Shown here piece by piece: positions 29,831 to 39,226 of a DNA stretch of 64,000 nucleotides. Made by a program: the position numbers and the translations under genes. The DNA is taken from the NCBI RefSeq assembly GCF_024349785.1, contig NZ_AP018817.1:2325501-2389500 (forward strand), in the 5' to 3' direction. The first letter of the stretch is position 1. Every line of letters starts with the position of its first letter. The notes under the pieces are model-generated. The model saw nothing but the letters and a program-made list of their open reading frames with translations, made no database searches and was not told the DNA's origin. The stretch is from Sphingomonas bisphenolicum (lineage in GTDB: Bacteria > Pseudomonadota > Alphaproteobacteria > Sphingomonadales > Sphingomonadaceae).

Positions 29831-31098
29831 GCGCCCCGGTCGCTCTGATCGACTGTAACAATTACTATGTGTCCTGCGAGCGAGCGTTCGACGCAAGCCT
29901 GTGCGGTGTGCCGGTCATTGTCCTGTCCAATAACGATGGCTGCGCGATTGCCCGGTCAGCAGAGGCCAAGGCTCTCGGCATCCGCATGGGTGAGCCGGTC
30001 CACCTGATCCGTGATAAAATCCAGAAGCACGGCATCCGGGTCATGTCTTCCAACTATGCGCTCTATGGGGACATTCAGCGCCGGGTGGTGGCGGCAATCG
30101 AACCCTTTGCCCGTGATTTCGAGATATACTCGATTGACGAAACGTTCGTGGACTTCGCAGGGTTTGAGCATCTGGATTTGGTGGCTCATTCCCGTGCGAT
30201 GCGCGAACAGGTCAAGCAATGGACGACGATCCCGACATGCGTAGGCATCGCGCCGACGAAGACGCTGGCCAAGCTGGCCAATGCTGCCGCGAAGAAGAAC
30301 CCGATCTTTGATGGCGTGGCCGATCTTCGCAGCGAAGAGATTCGCCGCTGGGTCTTGGACCAGTTTGAGGTCGGGGACGTGTGGGGGATCGGCAGAGCGA
30401 CGACAGAGAAGCTGGCCGCGCTCGAAATCAAGACGGCTGGCCAGCTTCGCGATATGGCATTGAAGCATTCACGCGGCGTCGGTGGTGTTGTGCTGGAAAG
30501 AGTTGTCGCTGAACTGCGCGGCGTTCCGTCCAGCGTGATCGAAACGATAGAGCCGCAACGGAAGGGCATGGCTGTCACCTGGTCATTCGGCTCCCCGATC
30601 ACCGACATAGACATGCTGATGGGGGCTGTGACGCAATATGCGATGAGGGCAGGGGAGAAGCTGCGCCAGCATGGCCTAGTGGCCGGTCGGCTGACGGTCT
30701 TCTTTCACACAAATCGACACAAGCAGGACCGGCCGCAATATAGCGCCACGCGGACGCTCAGCCTTCAACCGATGACCAATGATGGCCTGACCTTGCTGGC
30801 CTACGCCAGACGTGGGATCGAAAGCGCATGGCGCGAGGGGTATGGCATCACGAAAGCCGGTGTGATGCTGGAGGATTTGATGGAAGCTGACCGGCGACCG
30901 CGCACGCTGTTTGAAGAGGACAACGAGCGGCGCAGTCGGCTGATGGTGGCCATGGATGAGGTCAACGGTCGGTTCGGCAAATTCGCGATTGTCCCGGCCA
31001 GCCAAGGCTTCAAGCGCCAATGGAAGGCCCGGTCAGACGCAAAGTCGCCGAACTACACGACCCGGATTGCTGAGGTGCCAGCGGTTAAAGCGCGATAG
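29827..31098 (+). CDS. umuC: UmuC, DNA polymerase V catalytic subunit
   Basis: A 423-residue Y-family polymerase. The palm begins [18 protein letters not shown] with the first catalytic aspartate; the second acidic cluster is [12 protein letters not shown]. The little-finger region follows ([18 protein letters not shown]). The start ATG 29827 overlaps the umuD stop, as in standard umuDC operons. The last 14 bases overlap the 3' end of the convergent gene at 31085. Frame and motifs are intact, so it is expected to be active in error-prone bypass. Confidence 0.96.
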   Translation: MSAPVALIDCNNYYVSCERAFDASLCGVPVIVLSNNDGCAIARSAEAKALGIRMGEPVHLIRDKIQKHGIRVMSSNYALYGDIQRRVVAAIEPFARDFEIYSIDETFVDFAGFEHLDLVAHSRAMREQVKQWTTIPTCVGIAPTKTLAKLANAAAKKNPIFDGVADLRSEEIRRWVLDQFEVGDVWGIGRATTEKLAALEIKTAGQLRDMALKHSRGVGGVVLERVVAELRGVPSSVIETIEPQRKGMAVTWSFGSPITDIDMLMGAVTQYAMRAGEKLRQHGLVAGRLTVFFHTNRHKQDRPQYSATRTLSLQPMTNDGLTLLAYARRGIESAWREGYGITKAGVMLEDLMEADRRPRTLFEEDNERRSRLMVAMDEVNGRFGKFAIVPASQGFKRQWKARSDAKSPNYTTRIAEVPAVKAR

Positions 31099-31726
31099 GG
31101 TCTTTCGGCAGGCTCACGCCGATGGATGCCAGAACGGCGTCTGCCGTCATCTGGGCCTTTTCGACGCCGGAGGGTGCCCATTCGAACATTCCGTCATGGC
31201 TCGTCACTACTGGTGGTGCGATATGGACGGCAGCAGCAGGTCCACCAGCGCAGAAGTAGTTGGGGTCCATGTTCTGGTAGAGGCGTTCGGTTTCCTTGAT
31301 TTTGGCGCGAGGAACGATCACCGCGCCATCAACCACAGCCTGCTGGCATGTCTCATCGACATGGATCAGATGCGTCATCGCGCAGTTGCCATCAGCAGCA
31401 TGGAAAACGTTCAACTCGGACATCAGCACTTTTGCCAGTCGGGCATACTGCTCTTTGTTCACGCGCTCGGTCAGCGGAAAAACGATGGTCGCCGTCCTCT
31501 CACCTTTGCGGCTCAGGCTGTCCATTAGGATATGCGCGTAGCCCAAGGCCGATGCCTTTTCGTGGAGCGTTTCGCCGATTTGGGCTAGATCCTTGCTGCG
31601 GTATTCCAGCACGATCGCGGTTGCGGCCAGCCAGTATTCTGAGGTGTTGTTCGTCGCCTTGAGGTTCTTCCATTCGCTGAACGACCATGCGGCTGGCTCA
31701 TTCGTGAAATTGGCCATCTGCTTCAT
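31085..31726 (-). CDS. hypothetical protein formerly coupled to the recombinase gene (213 aa)
   Basis: The frame can be read from 31792, but the bases above 31787 belong to the IS. The natural start is ATG 31726, overlapping the original recombinase stop as TGATG, so in the ancestral element it was translationally coupled to the recombinase. The product contains [20 protein letters not shown] and [15 protein letters not shown], which distantly recall the N-terminal part of phage or plasmid primase-polymerases; this is a weak impression. No Walker or zinc motif is visible. The IS insertion has cut it from its upstream promoter. Confidence 0.6.
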   Translation of the reverse strand: MKQMANFTNEPAAWSFSEWKNLKATNNTSEYWLAATAIVLEYRSKDLAQIGETLHEKASALGYAHILMDSLSRKGERTATIVFPLTERVNKEQYARLAKVLMSELNVFHAADGNCAMTHLIHVDETCQQAVVDGAVIVPRAKIKETERLYQNMDPNYFCAGGPAAAVHIAPPVVTSHDGMFEWAPSGVEKAQMTADAVLASIGVSLPKDPIAL

Positions 31727-31791
31727 CAGGCCATCCATGTAACCCTGAATGCCGGGGCAGTTCTCTTCGCCAGTGATTTTCCAACATGTCA

Positions 31792-31837
31792 ATCGGCGTG
31801 CAAACGGGACCCCCTATCGGCGCGCAAAAGGGACCCC
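31792..31837 (+). repeat. IS left-end transposase-binding repeats
   Basis: Two 22-base near-identical units (31792–31813 and 31816–31837), each of the form ATCGGCG(T/C)GCAAA followed by (C/A)GGGACCCC. They mirror two units at the right end (34245–34266 and 34279–34300, opposite strand). Multiple terminal repeats of this kind are typical of IS21-family transposase binding. Between them and istB (31838–31963) no gene is seen. Confidence 0.8.
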
Positions 31838-31963
31838 ATTTCAAGATGGCGCAAGGTTGATCTGACGCGCTCTCCTGCGCTGCGCGCGGCGTAGGGAGGG
31901 CGTAGCCCGACCGAAGGCGCGCGCAGCGCAAAGCATCTTTTAATTGAGGGCCGATGGGGAGGA

Positions 31964-32692
31964 TCAGCTCCGGTTTTTGAAGCGCCAGCTGTCATTGCCG
32001 GTCTCGACTATGTCGCAATGATGGGTGACGCGATCCAGGAGCGCGGTGGTCATCTTGGGATCACCGAACACGGTGGGCCACTCCCCGAAGGCGAGGTTGG
32101 TGGTGATGATGACACTGGTTTGCTCGTAGAGCTTGCTGATCAGATGGAACAGCAACTGGCCGCCCGATCGGGCGAACGGCAGATACCCCAGTTCATCGAG
32201 CACGATGAGATCGAGGCGGGATAGCTGGGCGGCGAGTGTGCCGCTTTTGCCGATCCTGGCCTCCTCTTCGAGACGGGTCACAAGATCAACGGTGTTGAAG
32301 TAGCGGCCCCGCGCACCCGAGCGCACGACATTAGCGGTGATGGCGATGGCCAGATGGGTCTTTCCGGTGCCTGTACCGCCGACCAGGACGATATTGCGCC
32401 GCGCGGGCAGGAACGCGCCGCTGTGCAATGAACGCACCAGTCCTTCGTTGATCGGGGTGCCCTCGAACCGGAAGGCGTCGATGTCCTTCACGATCGGCAG
32501 CCTCGCGGCCGCCATCCGGTATCGGATCGACGCGGCGTGGCGATGCGTCGCTTCCGCCCTCAGAAGATCGGTCAATATCTCCATCGTGGTGCGCTGGCGC
32601 TGAAGGCCGGTGGTGACCGCATCGTCGAACGCGCCTGCCATGCCTTTGAGCCCGAGCCCGCGCATGGCCTCGATCATGTCATGCCGCTGCAT
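31964..32692 (-). CDS. istB: IS21-family helper ATPase IstB
   Basis: A 242-residue DnaC/DnaA-like AAA+ ATPase that acts with IstA in transposition and target selection. Walker A is [12 protein letters not shown] and Walker [13 protein letters not shown]; the sensor region [27 protein letters not shown] is typical of IstB. Its start overlaps the istA stop by 14 bases, the usual coupled arrangement. Intact. Confidence 0.97.
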   Translation of the reverse strand: MQRHDMIEAMRGLGLKGMAGAFDDAVTTGLQRQRTTMEILTDLLRAEATHRHAASIRYRMAAARLPIVKDIDAFRFEGTPINEGLVRSLHSGAFLPARRNIVLVGGTGTGKTHLAIAITANVVRSGARGRYFNTVDLVTRLEEEARIGKSGTLAAQLSRLDLIVLDELGYLPFARSGGQLLFHLISKLYEQTSVIITTNLAFGEWPTVFGDPKMTTALLDRVTHHCDIVETGNDSWRFKNRS

Positions 32693-34193
32693 CGAAGGTC
32701 CTCAGCTGGTCGTAACGGGCACAGTCGGCGATCGGAGGATGGCGCAGCGCGCTGTCCTCGGAGGTGATGATCGTGAGTGGACGCGGCGGTTCCCGGCGTC
32801 GCGCCAGGATGTTCAGGATCAGGTCGTCGCTTGCCGTGCCCGTCGCCAGTGCCTCGCGCACCGCCGCTTCGACAGGCTCCAGGCCATCGGTCAACACAGC
32901 CGACAGCACACGGACGAACCGGCGATCAGCATCGTCGCCATTACCCAGCTTGCGGCGCAGGCGGGCAAGCGCCGGTGGCAGATCCCAGCCCTGGAAGGGG
33001 GCGCCGTTCCGCAGCGCGCCGGGCTTGCGGGCCAGCACCGGCAGATAATGCCAGGGATCATAGATCGTGCGGTTGCGCCCGAAGTAGCGAGGATGTTCGG
33101 CGACAACCTCCTCGCCGCAGCGAACGACGATACGATCGGCATAGGCGCGGACCTGCACAGTGCGCCGTGCCACCGTCGAGAGCACCGAGTAACGGTTGCG
33201 GTCGAAGCTGATCAGGCAGGTGCCCGTCACGGCATGCTCGCTCTCATTGAAGCCGTCGAACGGCCCCAGCATCGGCTGCAGCGCGGATCGTTCGATCTCC
33301 AGCACCTGCGCCACGGTCAGCTCTCCCTGTTCGGGATGGGCCTGCCGTTCCGCCCAGCGCCGACACTCGGCCTCCAGCCAGCCATTAAGCTCTTCGAGGC
33401 TGGCGAACCGCAGCCGGGGCTGGAAGAAGCGGCCACGGATCGTCTGCACCTGGTTCTCGACCTGGCCCTTCTCCCATCCCGCCGCAGGCGAGCAGGCCGT
33501 GGGCTCGACCATATAATGGTCGGTCATGATCAGGAACCGCCGGTTGAAGACTCGTTCCTTGCCGGTGAACACGCTCGTCACCGCCGTCTTCATATTATCG
33601 TAGATGCCGCGCTCCGGCACGCCGCCAAAGAAGGCAAAGCCGCGCGCATGCGCGTCGAACAGCATCTCCTGGCTCTCGCGAGGATAGGCTCGGACATAGA
33701 CCCCGCGTGACGCGCACAGTCGCATATGCGCGACCTTCACCCGCATCGGCTTGCCGGCGATCTCGACATCCTCATGGCTCCAGTCGAACTGGTAGGCCTC
33801 GCCTGGCCTGAACATCAACGGGATAAAGGCGGTGACGCCATCGCCGGCATCCTTGCGCCGTTCGATCTTCCATCGCGCCGCGTAGCGCCGCACGGCATCG
33901 TAGGAACCCTCAAAGCCTTCGCGCACCAGCAGGTCATGGATCCGCGTCATCCGCAGCCGTTCACGCCTGCCGCGCACCTCGTTCTCTTCCAGCAGCGTGT
34001 TCAGACGATCCTGAAACGGACCGATCCTGGGCAGTGGCTGAATCTTGCGCTGATAGTCGAATGCGCCCTCCGGCGCTCGGATCGCCTTACGGATGACCTT
34101 CCGCGACACATGCAGATCCCGCGCGATCGCCTTGATCGCCTTGCCCCCGGCATACTCGCGCCGGATCCGAACAACTGTCTCCAAAACCAACAT
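32679..34193 (-). CDS. istA: IS21-family transposase IstA
   Basis: A 504-residue DDE transposase. The N-terminal helix-turn-helix is [21 protein letters not shown]. The catalytic core has [12 protein letters not shown] (first D), [10 protein letters not shown] (second D region) and [14 protein letters not shown] (E). The C-terminal beta-barrel follows. No frameshift or stop is seen, so the element looks capable of transposition. Confidence 0.97.
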   Translation of the reverse strand: MLVLETVVRIRREYAGGKAIKAIARDLHVSRKVIRKAIRAPEGAFDYQRKIQPLPRIGPFQDRLNTLLEENEVRGRRERLRMTRIHDLLVREGFEGSYDAVRRYAARWKIERRKDAGDGVTAFIPLMFRPGEAYQFDWSHEDVEIAGKPMRVKVAHMRLCASRGVYVRAYPRESQEMLFDAHARGFAFFGGVPERGIYDNMKTAVTSVFTGKERVFNRRFLIMTDHYMVEPTACSPAAGWEKGQVENQVQTIRGRFFQPRLRFASLEELNGWLEAECRRWAERQAHPEQGELTVAQVLEIERSALQPMLGPFDGFNESEHAVTGTCLISFDRNRYSVLSTVARRTVQVRAYADRIVVRCGEEVVAEHPRYFGRNRTIYDPWHYLPVLARKPGALRNGAPFQGWDLPPALARLRRKLGNGDDADRRFVRVLSAVLTDGLEPVEAAVREALATGTASDDLILNILARRREPPRPLTIITSEDSALRHPPIADCARYDQLRTFDAAA

Positions 34194-34244
34194 CCCGATC
34201 TCGCCGCCTGAAAATCCAGGCAGCTGTTTAAACCATCGAAATGA

Positions 34245-34300
34245 GGGGTCCCTTTTAGACGCCGATCACCCCGCTAACGGGGTCCTTTTTGCACGCCGAT
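34245..34300 (-). repeat. IS right-end transposase-binding repeats
   Basis: Two 22-base units on the minus strand (34300–34279 and 34266–34245) matching the left-end units in inverted orientation. The outer unit also supplies the new C-terminal codons of the recombinase. Confidence 0.8.
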
Positions 34301-35609
34301 CCACATCCTCGATGAACCGTTGGCGGTCGGCAATGTCGATCCGAAGCGCCTCATTGCGGCTATCGGCAGCAACGTCCTTGCGGATCACAACGAACTTCAA
34401 AGCGACATTCAACAGCGCCTTTTCCAGCGTCTCGTATCTGACCCAGCTTCGGTTTGAGCAGCGAGGCACCTGTCGATCTTCATCCCATACCTTGTTCAAG
34501 GCATTGTGGCATTTGAGGTAGCTGAAAGTCTGGCCTGCTGGATAGCGGCCGCTTTTATGGTTCCTCATCTGCCCTTTGCGAACAGTCACTTCCTGCTTCA
34601 TCCGACCACCGCAATGGGCGCATTTCGCGATGCCGCTCAAAACATTGTTGTGGGTTATCTGCCAAGCGCCGCTGGCTCCCTTACGGGATTGTCGTGCAGC
34701 ATGGGCCTTCGCGAACATCACAGGGTCTATGGCTTGGGGAAAGTGGTTGAGAACCGCTATGCCCTTGCTGGTTTCCTTTCCGCTGCGAGGGCGGTTCATC
34801 GGGTGATATTCACCCATAACCGCACGGTTCAGGACCAGCTTAGTGAGATAGCCGACTGTCCAGCCATTGTTGCTTTGCCGATCTAAGTGGTTCCAGACTG
34901 GTTCCCCGCGACCATTGAGCATCTTCGCTATCGCTGGTGTTCCGTAGCCGTCGATTGTCCACTGGAAAATCTCTCTTAGGACTTCGACGCGTTGATCGTT
35001 CAAGGTCATCTGATAGCGGGGTCGGTCGCTCGGCTTGCTAACACGCTCAACGTCGATCCATCCTGGCACTGTCCTAGTGTGGCTGACGTGCTGGCCAACT
35101 GCGGCACTCTCCTGAGCGGCCTTGATCCGATCATTCTGAGCAGCTTTCAGGCGCTTGCTTTTGTTCTCGCTTTCCTGACGCGCAAGCTCTGCTGCGACGA
35201 CCGCCTCGATGACGGCACCGAGTTCGACACGTTCATATGCTTTGTAGATGCGGCGTGTGGCAGCAACAGCGACAGTAACACCGGCTTGGGTCATCTTTTT
35301 GACCCAAGGCAGCACCTCGTCATGCCCTTGCCGACTAATGCGGTCGATATGCTCGACTACGAGGACATGGCCGTTTCGATATTGGCCAGCTTCGACCTCT
35401 TGCTCAAACTGGTGGAGCAAACCACCGGCAGCGCGATTCGCCCCACTAAATGCGGAAAGCCCCTGATCTATGAGAACCCTGTCTTCGGTGAGCTGCCATT
35501 TCTCATCGGCAATCATGTCGCGACAGAGTTTTAACTGACGGGCTTTACTGCTTCCGCGTGCCTGCTCCTGATTTGAAAAGCGGGCGTAAATTGTAGCTGG
35601 TAACGTCAT
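34266..35609 (-). CDS. large serine recombinase of the comEC element, C-terminus replaced by IS sequence
   Basis: A 447-residue serine recombinase. The N-terminal resolvase domain has the nucleophile S12 in IYARFSNQEQARGSS and the family arginines in HIDRISRQGHDEV; a recombinase domain and a zinc-ribbon (CAHCGGRMK at about residue 330, later cysteines in YLKCHN and VPRCSNR) follow. The last 11 residues come from the IS end. Before insertion the frame would have run V436-GKSLAKRTAPAFRVTWMA-stop, i.e. 454 residues, ending at 31726. The loss is small and after the zinc-ribbon domain, so activity may persist. It lies at the element's right end, starting 58 bases from the crossover. Confidence 0.93.
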   Translation of the reverse strand: MTLPATIYARFSNQEQARGSSKARQLKLCRDMIADEKWQLTEDRVLIDQGLSAFSGANRAAGGLLHQFEQEVEAGQYRNGHVLVVEHIDRISRQGHDEVLPWVKKMTQAGVTVAVAATRRIYKAYERVELGAVIEAVVAAELARQESENKSKRLKAAQNDRIKAAQESAAVGQHVSHTRTVPGWIDVERVSKPSDRPRYQMTLNDQRVEVLREIFQWTIDGYGTPAIAKMLNGRGEPVWNHLDRQSNNGWTVGYLTKLVLNRAVMGEYHPMNRPRSGKETSKGIAVLNHFPQAIDPVMFAKAHAARQSRKGASGAWQITHNNVLSGIAKCAHCGGRMKQEVTVRKGQMRNHKSGRYPAGQTFSYLKCHNALNKVWDEDRQVPRCSNRSWVRYETLEKALLNVALKFVVIRKDVAADSRNEALRIDIADRQRFIEDVDRRAKRTPLAG

Positions 35610-35647
35610 CTTCCCCCTGTGCCCCGGCCGGGCCTAAAAAGTTCCTA

Positions 35648-35667
35648 ACTCCTATAACAGTATGACC
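35648..35667. other. attR: attachment site, right junction (attR)
   Basis: The arm ACTCCTATAAC (35648–35658) is followed by AGTA and the core TGACC (35663–35667), after which comEC resumes. Six bases separate this arm from the dinucleotide AC at 35665–35666, the same distance as on the left, so the rejoined attP would be a symmetric 11-6-2-6-11 site, as serine recombinases use. Confidence 0.85.
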
Positions 35668-36837
35668 GGGGCGGAGGTGCCGACGGTGCGGTCCTGCGTC
35701 GCCGCCCTGCTGGTGCTGGGCGGGCTGGCCATGGGGCGGGACGCGGTGACCTTGCGTCTGGTGGCGACCGGCGCGCTGGTGGTGTTATTTCTGTGGCCCG
35801 AAGCACTGGTCGGGCCGAGCTTTCAGATGAGCTTCGCAGCTGTGACGGCGCTGGTGGCGCTGGCCGAGCATCCCCGTTTCCGAACCTTTGCCGCCGCGCG
35901 AGACGAGGGTGCGTTTCGTCGGATTGCACGCGGCCTGGCGGTTACGCTGGCGACTGGCATCGCTGTCGAACTGGTGCTGATGCCGATCGCGCTGTTCCAT
36001 TTTCACAAGGCGGGGCTGCTCGGCGCCTTCGCCAATCTGATCGCGATTCCGCTCACCACCTTCGTCGTCATGCCGCTGGAGGCGCTGGCGCTCGTGCTGG
36101 ATGTCGCGGGCTTGGGCGCGCCTTTCTGGTGGTTGACGCAGCAGGCGCTGAACCTGTTGCTGTTACTGGCCCATGGCGTGGCGGCCAGTCCGATGGCGAC
36201 ATTGCTGGCGCCGACGATGGGCATGGGGCTATTCGGTATCACGGTCGTCGGGCTGCTCTGGTGCCTGTTGTGGCGGACGGGGTGGCGATGGCTGGGACTT
36301 GCGCCGGTGCTGATCGGCGTGGCGGTCACCTTTACCGCCGCGCCGCCCGATATCCTGATTACCGGCGACGGGCGGCATGTCGCCGTGCGGACGGGAAAGG
36401 GCATGGCGATATTGCGCGATCGGGCGGGGGATTATGTGCGGGACGTGCTGTCGGAAAGTGCAGGTTATGACGGCGAACTGGCGGCGATCGCGGATTTGCC
36501 GGACGCACGCTGTTCGCGCGATCTGTGCGCTGTCGGCGTGAAGGACGGCAATGGCCGTAGCTGGCGGCTGCTCTTCACCCGCAGCACAGTGCTGATCGAA
36601 CGGTCCGACTTCGCCCGCGATTGCGCCGCGGCGGACATCGTCGTCAGCGATCGGGGGCTACCGCGCTGGTGCCATCCGCGCTGGATGAAGATCGACCGCC
36701 GGTTGCTGGCACGGACCGGCGGCCTGTCCATCACCCTGGCGAAGGGCGAAGTTCACACCGTCCATCGAGTCGGCGACGCACATCCCTGGATCGTTCGCCC
36801 ACCCCGTGGATCAGGACGACCCAAATCTCAATTATAG
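35662..36837 (+). pseudogene. comEC: comEC, 3' fragment
   Basis: The remaining 389 codons of comEC from GAEVPTVRSCVAALLVLGG (base 35668 on): the rest of the competence channel domain with its helices and a C-terminal remnant of the metallo-beta-lactamase-like domain (DILITGDGRHVAVRTGKG, ending PKSQL). The frame is intact. An ATG at 35662 created by the element end (M-T-G-A-E) could allow separate translation, but no good ribosome-binding site precedes it. It converges with lexA, overlapping by ten bases. Confidence 0.94.
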
Positions 36838-37505
36838 CGGCGCAGCAGCCCTGCCAGCTTGCCCTGGATGCGGACCTGCCGCGGGTCGTAAATCTGCGGT
36901 TCATAAGCGGAATTGGCCGGATCGAGCCGGACGCGGCTGCCTTCGCGGCGGAAATATTTGAGCGTGGCTTCCGCTTCGTCGATCAACGCCACGACGATCT
37001 GGCCTTCGCGCGCGACGTCGGTGCGCTGGATCAGGGCGAAGTCACCGTCGAGAATGCCCGCCTCCATCATCGAATCGCCCGACACTTCCAGCGCATAATG
37101 GTCGCCCGCACCCAACAGCGCGGCCGGCACGGAGAGCATGGTCTGCCCCTCCATCGCCTCGATCGGCACGCCGGCCGCGATCCGGCCGTGCATCGGGATT
37201 TCGATCACGTCATTGGCGGCGATCGGAACAGGCGCCGCGACCTTGGGTTTGAGCGCAACGACTGGCGCGGGCACCGGCGCACGATGCATCGCGTCGGGCA
37301 GCTTCAGCACTTCCAGCGCACGGGCGCGATTGGGCAGGCGGCGGATGAACCCGCGCTCCTCCAGGGCATTGATAAGCCGGTGGATGCCGGACTTGGACCG
37401 CAGGTCCAGCGCGTCCTTCATTTCCTCGAACGAGGGCGAAACGCCGCCTTCGTCCAATCGGGTCTGAATGAAGCTCAGCAATTCCTGCTGCTTGGGCGTC
37501 AACAT
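36828..37505 (-). CDS. lexA: LexA repressor
   Basis: A 225-residue SOS repressor and self-cleaving protease. The N-terminal winged helix begins [21 protein letters not shown]. The cleavage bond is A111–G112 ([11 protein letters not shown]), the catalytic serine S145 (SGDSMMEAG) and the lysine K183 (EATLKYF). I start at ATG 37505; the longer in-frame option would read through its own operator. The SOS box at 37520–37534 indicates autoregulation. It lies downstream of moeA and convergent with comEC. Confidence 0.97.
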   Translation of the reverse strand: MLTPKQQELLSFIQTRLDEGGVSPSFEEMKDALDLRSKSGIHRLINALEERGFIRRLPNRARALEVLKLPDAMHRAPVPAPVVALKPKVAAPVPIAANDVIEIPMHGRIAAGVPIEAMEGQTMLSVPAALLGAGDHYALEVSGDSMMEAGILDGDFALIQRTDVAREGQIVVALIDEAEATLKYFRREGSRVRLDPANSAYEPQIYDPRQVRIQGKLAGLLRRYN

Positions 37506-37519
37506 CGCGGTCCTCCGTG

Positions 37520-37534
37520 GAACGTATGAGGAAC
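37520..37534. promoter_or_regulatory. LexA (SOS) box upstream of lexA
   Basis: Perfect GAAC-N7-GAAC (spacer GTATGAG), 14 bases upstream of the lexA start codon. It serves as the internal reference showing that the host LexA recognises the same motif carried twice by the comEC element. Confidence 0.88.
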
Positions 37535-37574
37535 GCATAGGAAACAGATGAAGGTTAGTCAAGCACCGAACATG

Positions 37575-38756
37575 TCAGGGCAGCGGCAGGATCACCACCC
37601 GATCGCCCGGTGCGGCCGGTGGCGATCCGGCCGGGCGCAGGATCAGGCAGTCGGCTTTCGCCATGGCGGCGGTGGCGGCGCTGTCCTGCGACGTCACCGA
37701 CACGATGCCGTCCTGCCCGCGCCATGCGCGGAGATAATCGTCGCGATCGCCGGTGGCCGGGAGAGGAGAGGCGAGTGGCGCGTCGCTCATGGGCGGAAAC
37801 GGATCGCGCGCGCCGCCCAGATGCCGGACCAGCGGGAGCAGGAACAGCGTCGCCGTGACGAAAGCCGAAACGGGATTGCCCGGAAGGCCCAGGAACAGCG
37901 TATCGCCGATGCGACCGGCCATCAGCGGTTTGCCCGGCCGCATTTTGATCTTCCAGAAATCGAGCGCACCGCCCGCCTTGATGAAGGCGGGCCGCACCAG
38001 ATCATGGTCGCCGACGGAGGCGCCCCCGGTCGAGACAATGATGTCCGCCGTCCGCGCCCGATCGAGCGCGGACGCCATGGCGTCGAGATCGTCCGGTACG
38101 ATGCCGAGGTCGATGACGTCGCAGGGCAGGGCGGCGAGCAGGGCGGCAAGCATCGGCGCGTTGGAGGAAGGCAGGAAACCCGGCGGCGTCGGGGCGCCGG
38201 GCGGCACCAGTTCATTGCCGGTGGAGAGCAAAGCGACCGTCGGCCGCTCACCCACCGGCACGGCGCCATGACCGCCCAGCACCGCCAGCGCGATCTGCGC
38301 CGGACCGAGGCGGCTGCCTGCCTCCAGCAACAGGGCGTCCTGCGCGAAGTCGGAGGCGGCGCTACGGACATGGCGGCCGGCGGGCAGCGGATCGGCGCTG
38401 GCGGTCAGCCGATCGCCGTCGCGGGCCGCATTTTCCTGGATCAATATGGCGTCGGCACCGGGCGGCAGCGGTGCGCCGGTGAAGATGCGGCTGGCCTCGC
38501 CGGGCGGCAAGAGCGGAAGGTTAGCCGTTCCGGCTGCGCTTTCGCCGGTGACGCGCCAGGGACCGGGCGCCTCCGCCGCGCGCACGGCATAGCCGTCCAT
38601 CGCCGAAAGGTCGGTCCAGGGCTGGTTGCGCAGCGCCGCCAGATCCTGCGCCAGCCAGCGGCCGACGGCGGCGGTTATCGGCACGGTTTCGGTCGCCAGT
38701 CGCGGGGCGAGCGCGAACAGGCGCGCCTGCGCTTGGGCCACCGGCAGCAGACTCAT
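37575..38756 (-). CDS. moeA: molybdopterin molybdenumtransferase
   Basis: A 393-residue MoeA, which inserts molybdate into adenylylated molybdopterin. Conserved parts: [15 protein letters not shown] (N-terminal), [15 protein letters not shown], and the MPT-binding [14 protein letters not shown] followed by [26 protein letters not shown]. The start overlaps the moaC stop (ATGA). Normal length. Confidence 0.97.
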   Translation of the reverse strand: MSLLPVAQAQARLFALAPRLATETVPITAAVGRWLAQDLAALRNQPWTDLSAMDGYAVRAAEAPGPWRVTGESAAGTANLPLLPPGEASRIFTGAPLPPGADAILIQENAARDGDRLTASADPLPAGRHVRSAASDFAQDALLLEAGSRLGPAQIALAVLGGHGAVPVGERPTVALLSTGNELVPPGAPTPPGFLPSSNAPMLAALLAALPCDVIDLGIVPDDLDAMASALDRARTADIIVSTGGASVGDHDLVRPAFIKAGGALDFWKIKMRPGKPLMAGRIGDTLFLGLPGNPVSAFVTATLFLLPLVRHLGGARDPFPPMSDAPLASPLPATGDRDDYLRAWRGQDGIVSVTSQDSAATAAMAKADCLILRPAGSPPAAPGDRVVILPLP

Positions 38757-39226
38757 GGCGTGCGCCGCCAGTCGCCGGATTTGCCGCCGGTCTTGGCGAT
38801 CAGGCAGACGCCGCCGATTATCATGGACTTATCCAGCGCCTTGGCCATGTCGTAGACGGTAAGCAGCGCGACGGAGGCCGCGGTCAGCGCCTCCATCTCC
38901 ACGCCGGTTTGGCCGGCTGTGCGGGCGGTGGCGGTCACGGTGACGCCGCTGTCGTCAAGGGAGAAATCGACTGTCACGGCGCTCAGCGCGATCGGGTGGC
39001 AGAGCGGGATAAGGTCGGCGGTGCGCTTGGCGGCCATGATGCCCGCCACGCGCGCCACGGCGAGCACGTCGCCCTTTTTCACCAGGCCGTCGGCGATGGC
39101 TCTGGCTGCCGTCACGCTCATGTCGATCCGGCCGGAGGCTATGGCCTCGCGTGCCGTGACCGCCTTGGCCCCGACATCGACCATCCGGGCCGCGCCGTCG
39201 TCGTCCAGATGGGTGAGTCCGGTCAT
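38753..39226 (-). CDS. moaC: cyclic pyranopterin monophosphate synthase
   Basis: A 157-residue MoaC catalysing formation of cyclic pyranopterin monophosphate in molybdenum cofactor synthesis. Motifs: [41 protein letters not shown] and [11 protein letters not shown], all typical. Coupled to trpC upstream and moeA downstream by 4-bp overlaps. Confidence 0.97.
   Translation of the reverse strand: MTGLTHLDDDGAARMVDVGAKAVTAREAIASGRIDMSVTAARAIADGLVKKGDVLAVARVAGIMAAKRTADLIPLCHPIALSAVTVDFSLDDSGVTVTATARTAGQTGVEMEALTAASVALLTVYDMAKALDKSMIIGGVCLIAKTGGKSGDWRRTP

Larger units (their letters stand above)
31788..34302 (-). mobile_element. IS21-family insertion sequence
   Basis: About 2,515 bases with istA–istB overlapping and long repeated termini. 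Outermost repeats ATCGGCGTGCAAA lie in opposite orientation at both ends, each followed internally by a second copy. The flanking ACAT at 31784–31787 and 34303–34306 fits a 4-base target duplication. An alternative reading places TG…CA termini at 31787 and 34305 without duplication. Removing it joins the recombinase frame cleanly, which confirms it is a later insertion into the comEC element. Confidence 0.9.
27872..35667. mobile_element. serine-recombinase integrative element inserted in comEC, with SOS cargo
   Basis: A 7,796-base insertion between direct TGACC copies at 27867–27871 and 35663–35667. Its ends carry 11-base inverted arms (GTTATAGGAGT at 27877–27887; its complement at 35648–35658). 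Contents: two divergent unknown genes, SRAP, umuD, umuC (left to right), then on the minus strand an unknown gene and, at the right end, a serine recombinase reading inwards. An IS21-family element sits in the recombinase 3' end; without it the element would be about 5.28 kb. No conjugation, phage structural or plasmid partition genes are present, so transfer must rely on other means. Confidence 0.92.

Noticed and set aside
31698-31995. Short frames across the left IS junction
   Set aside because: They combine IS-end repeats with element sequence and exist only because of the insertion.
27872-35667. Prophage remnant
   Set aside because: No structural, lysis or packaging genes are present; the content fits a small integrative element better.
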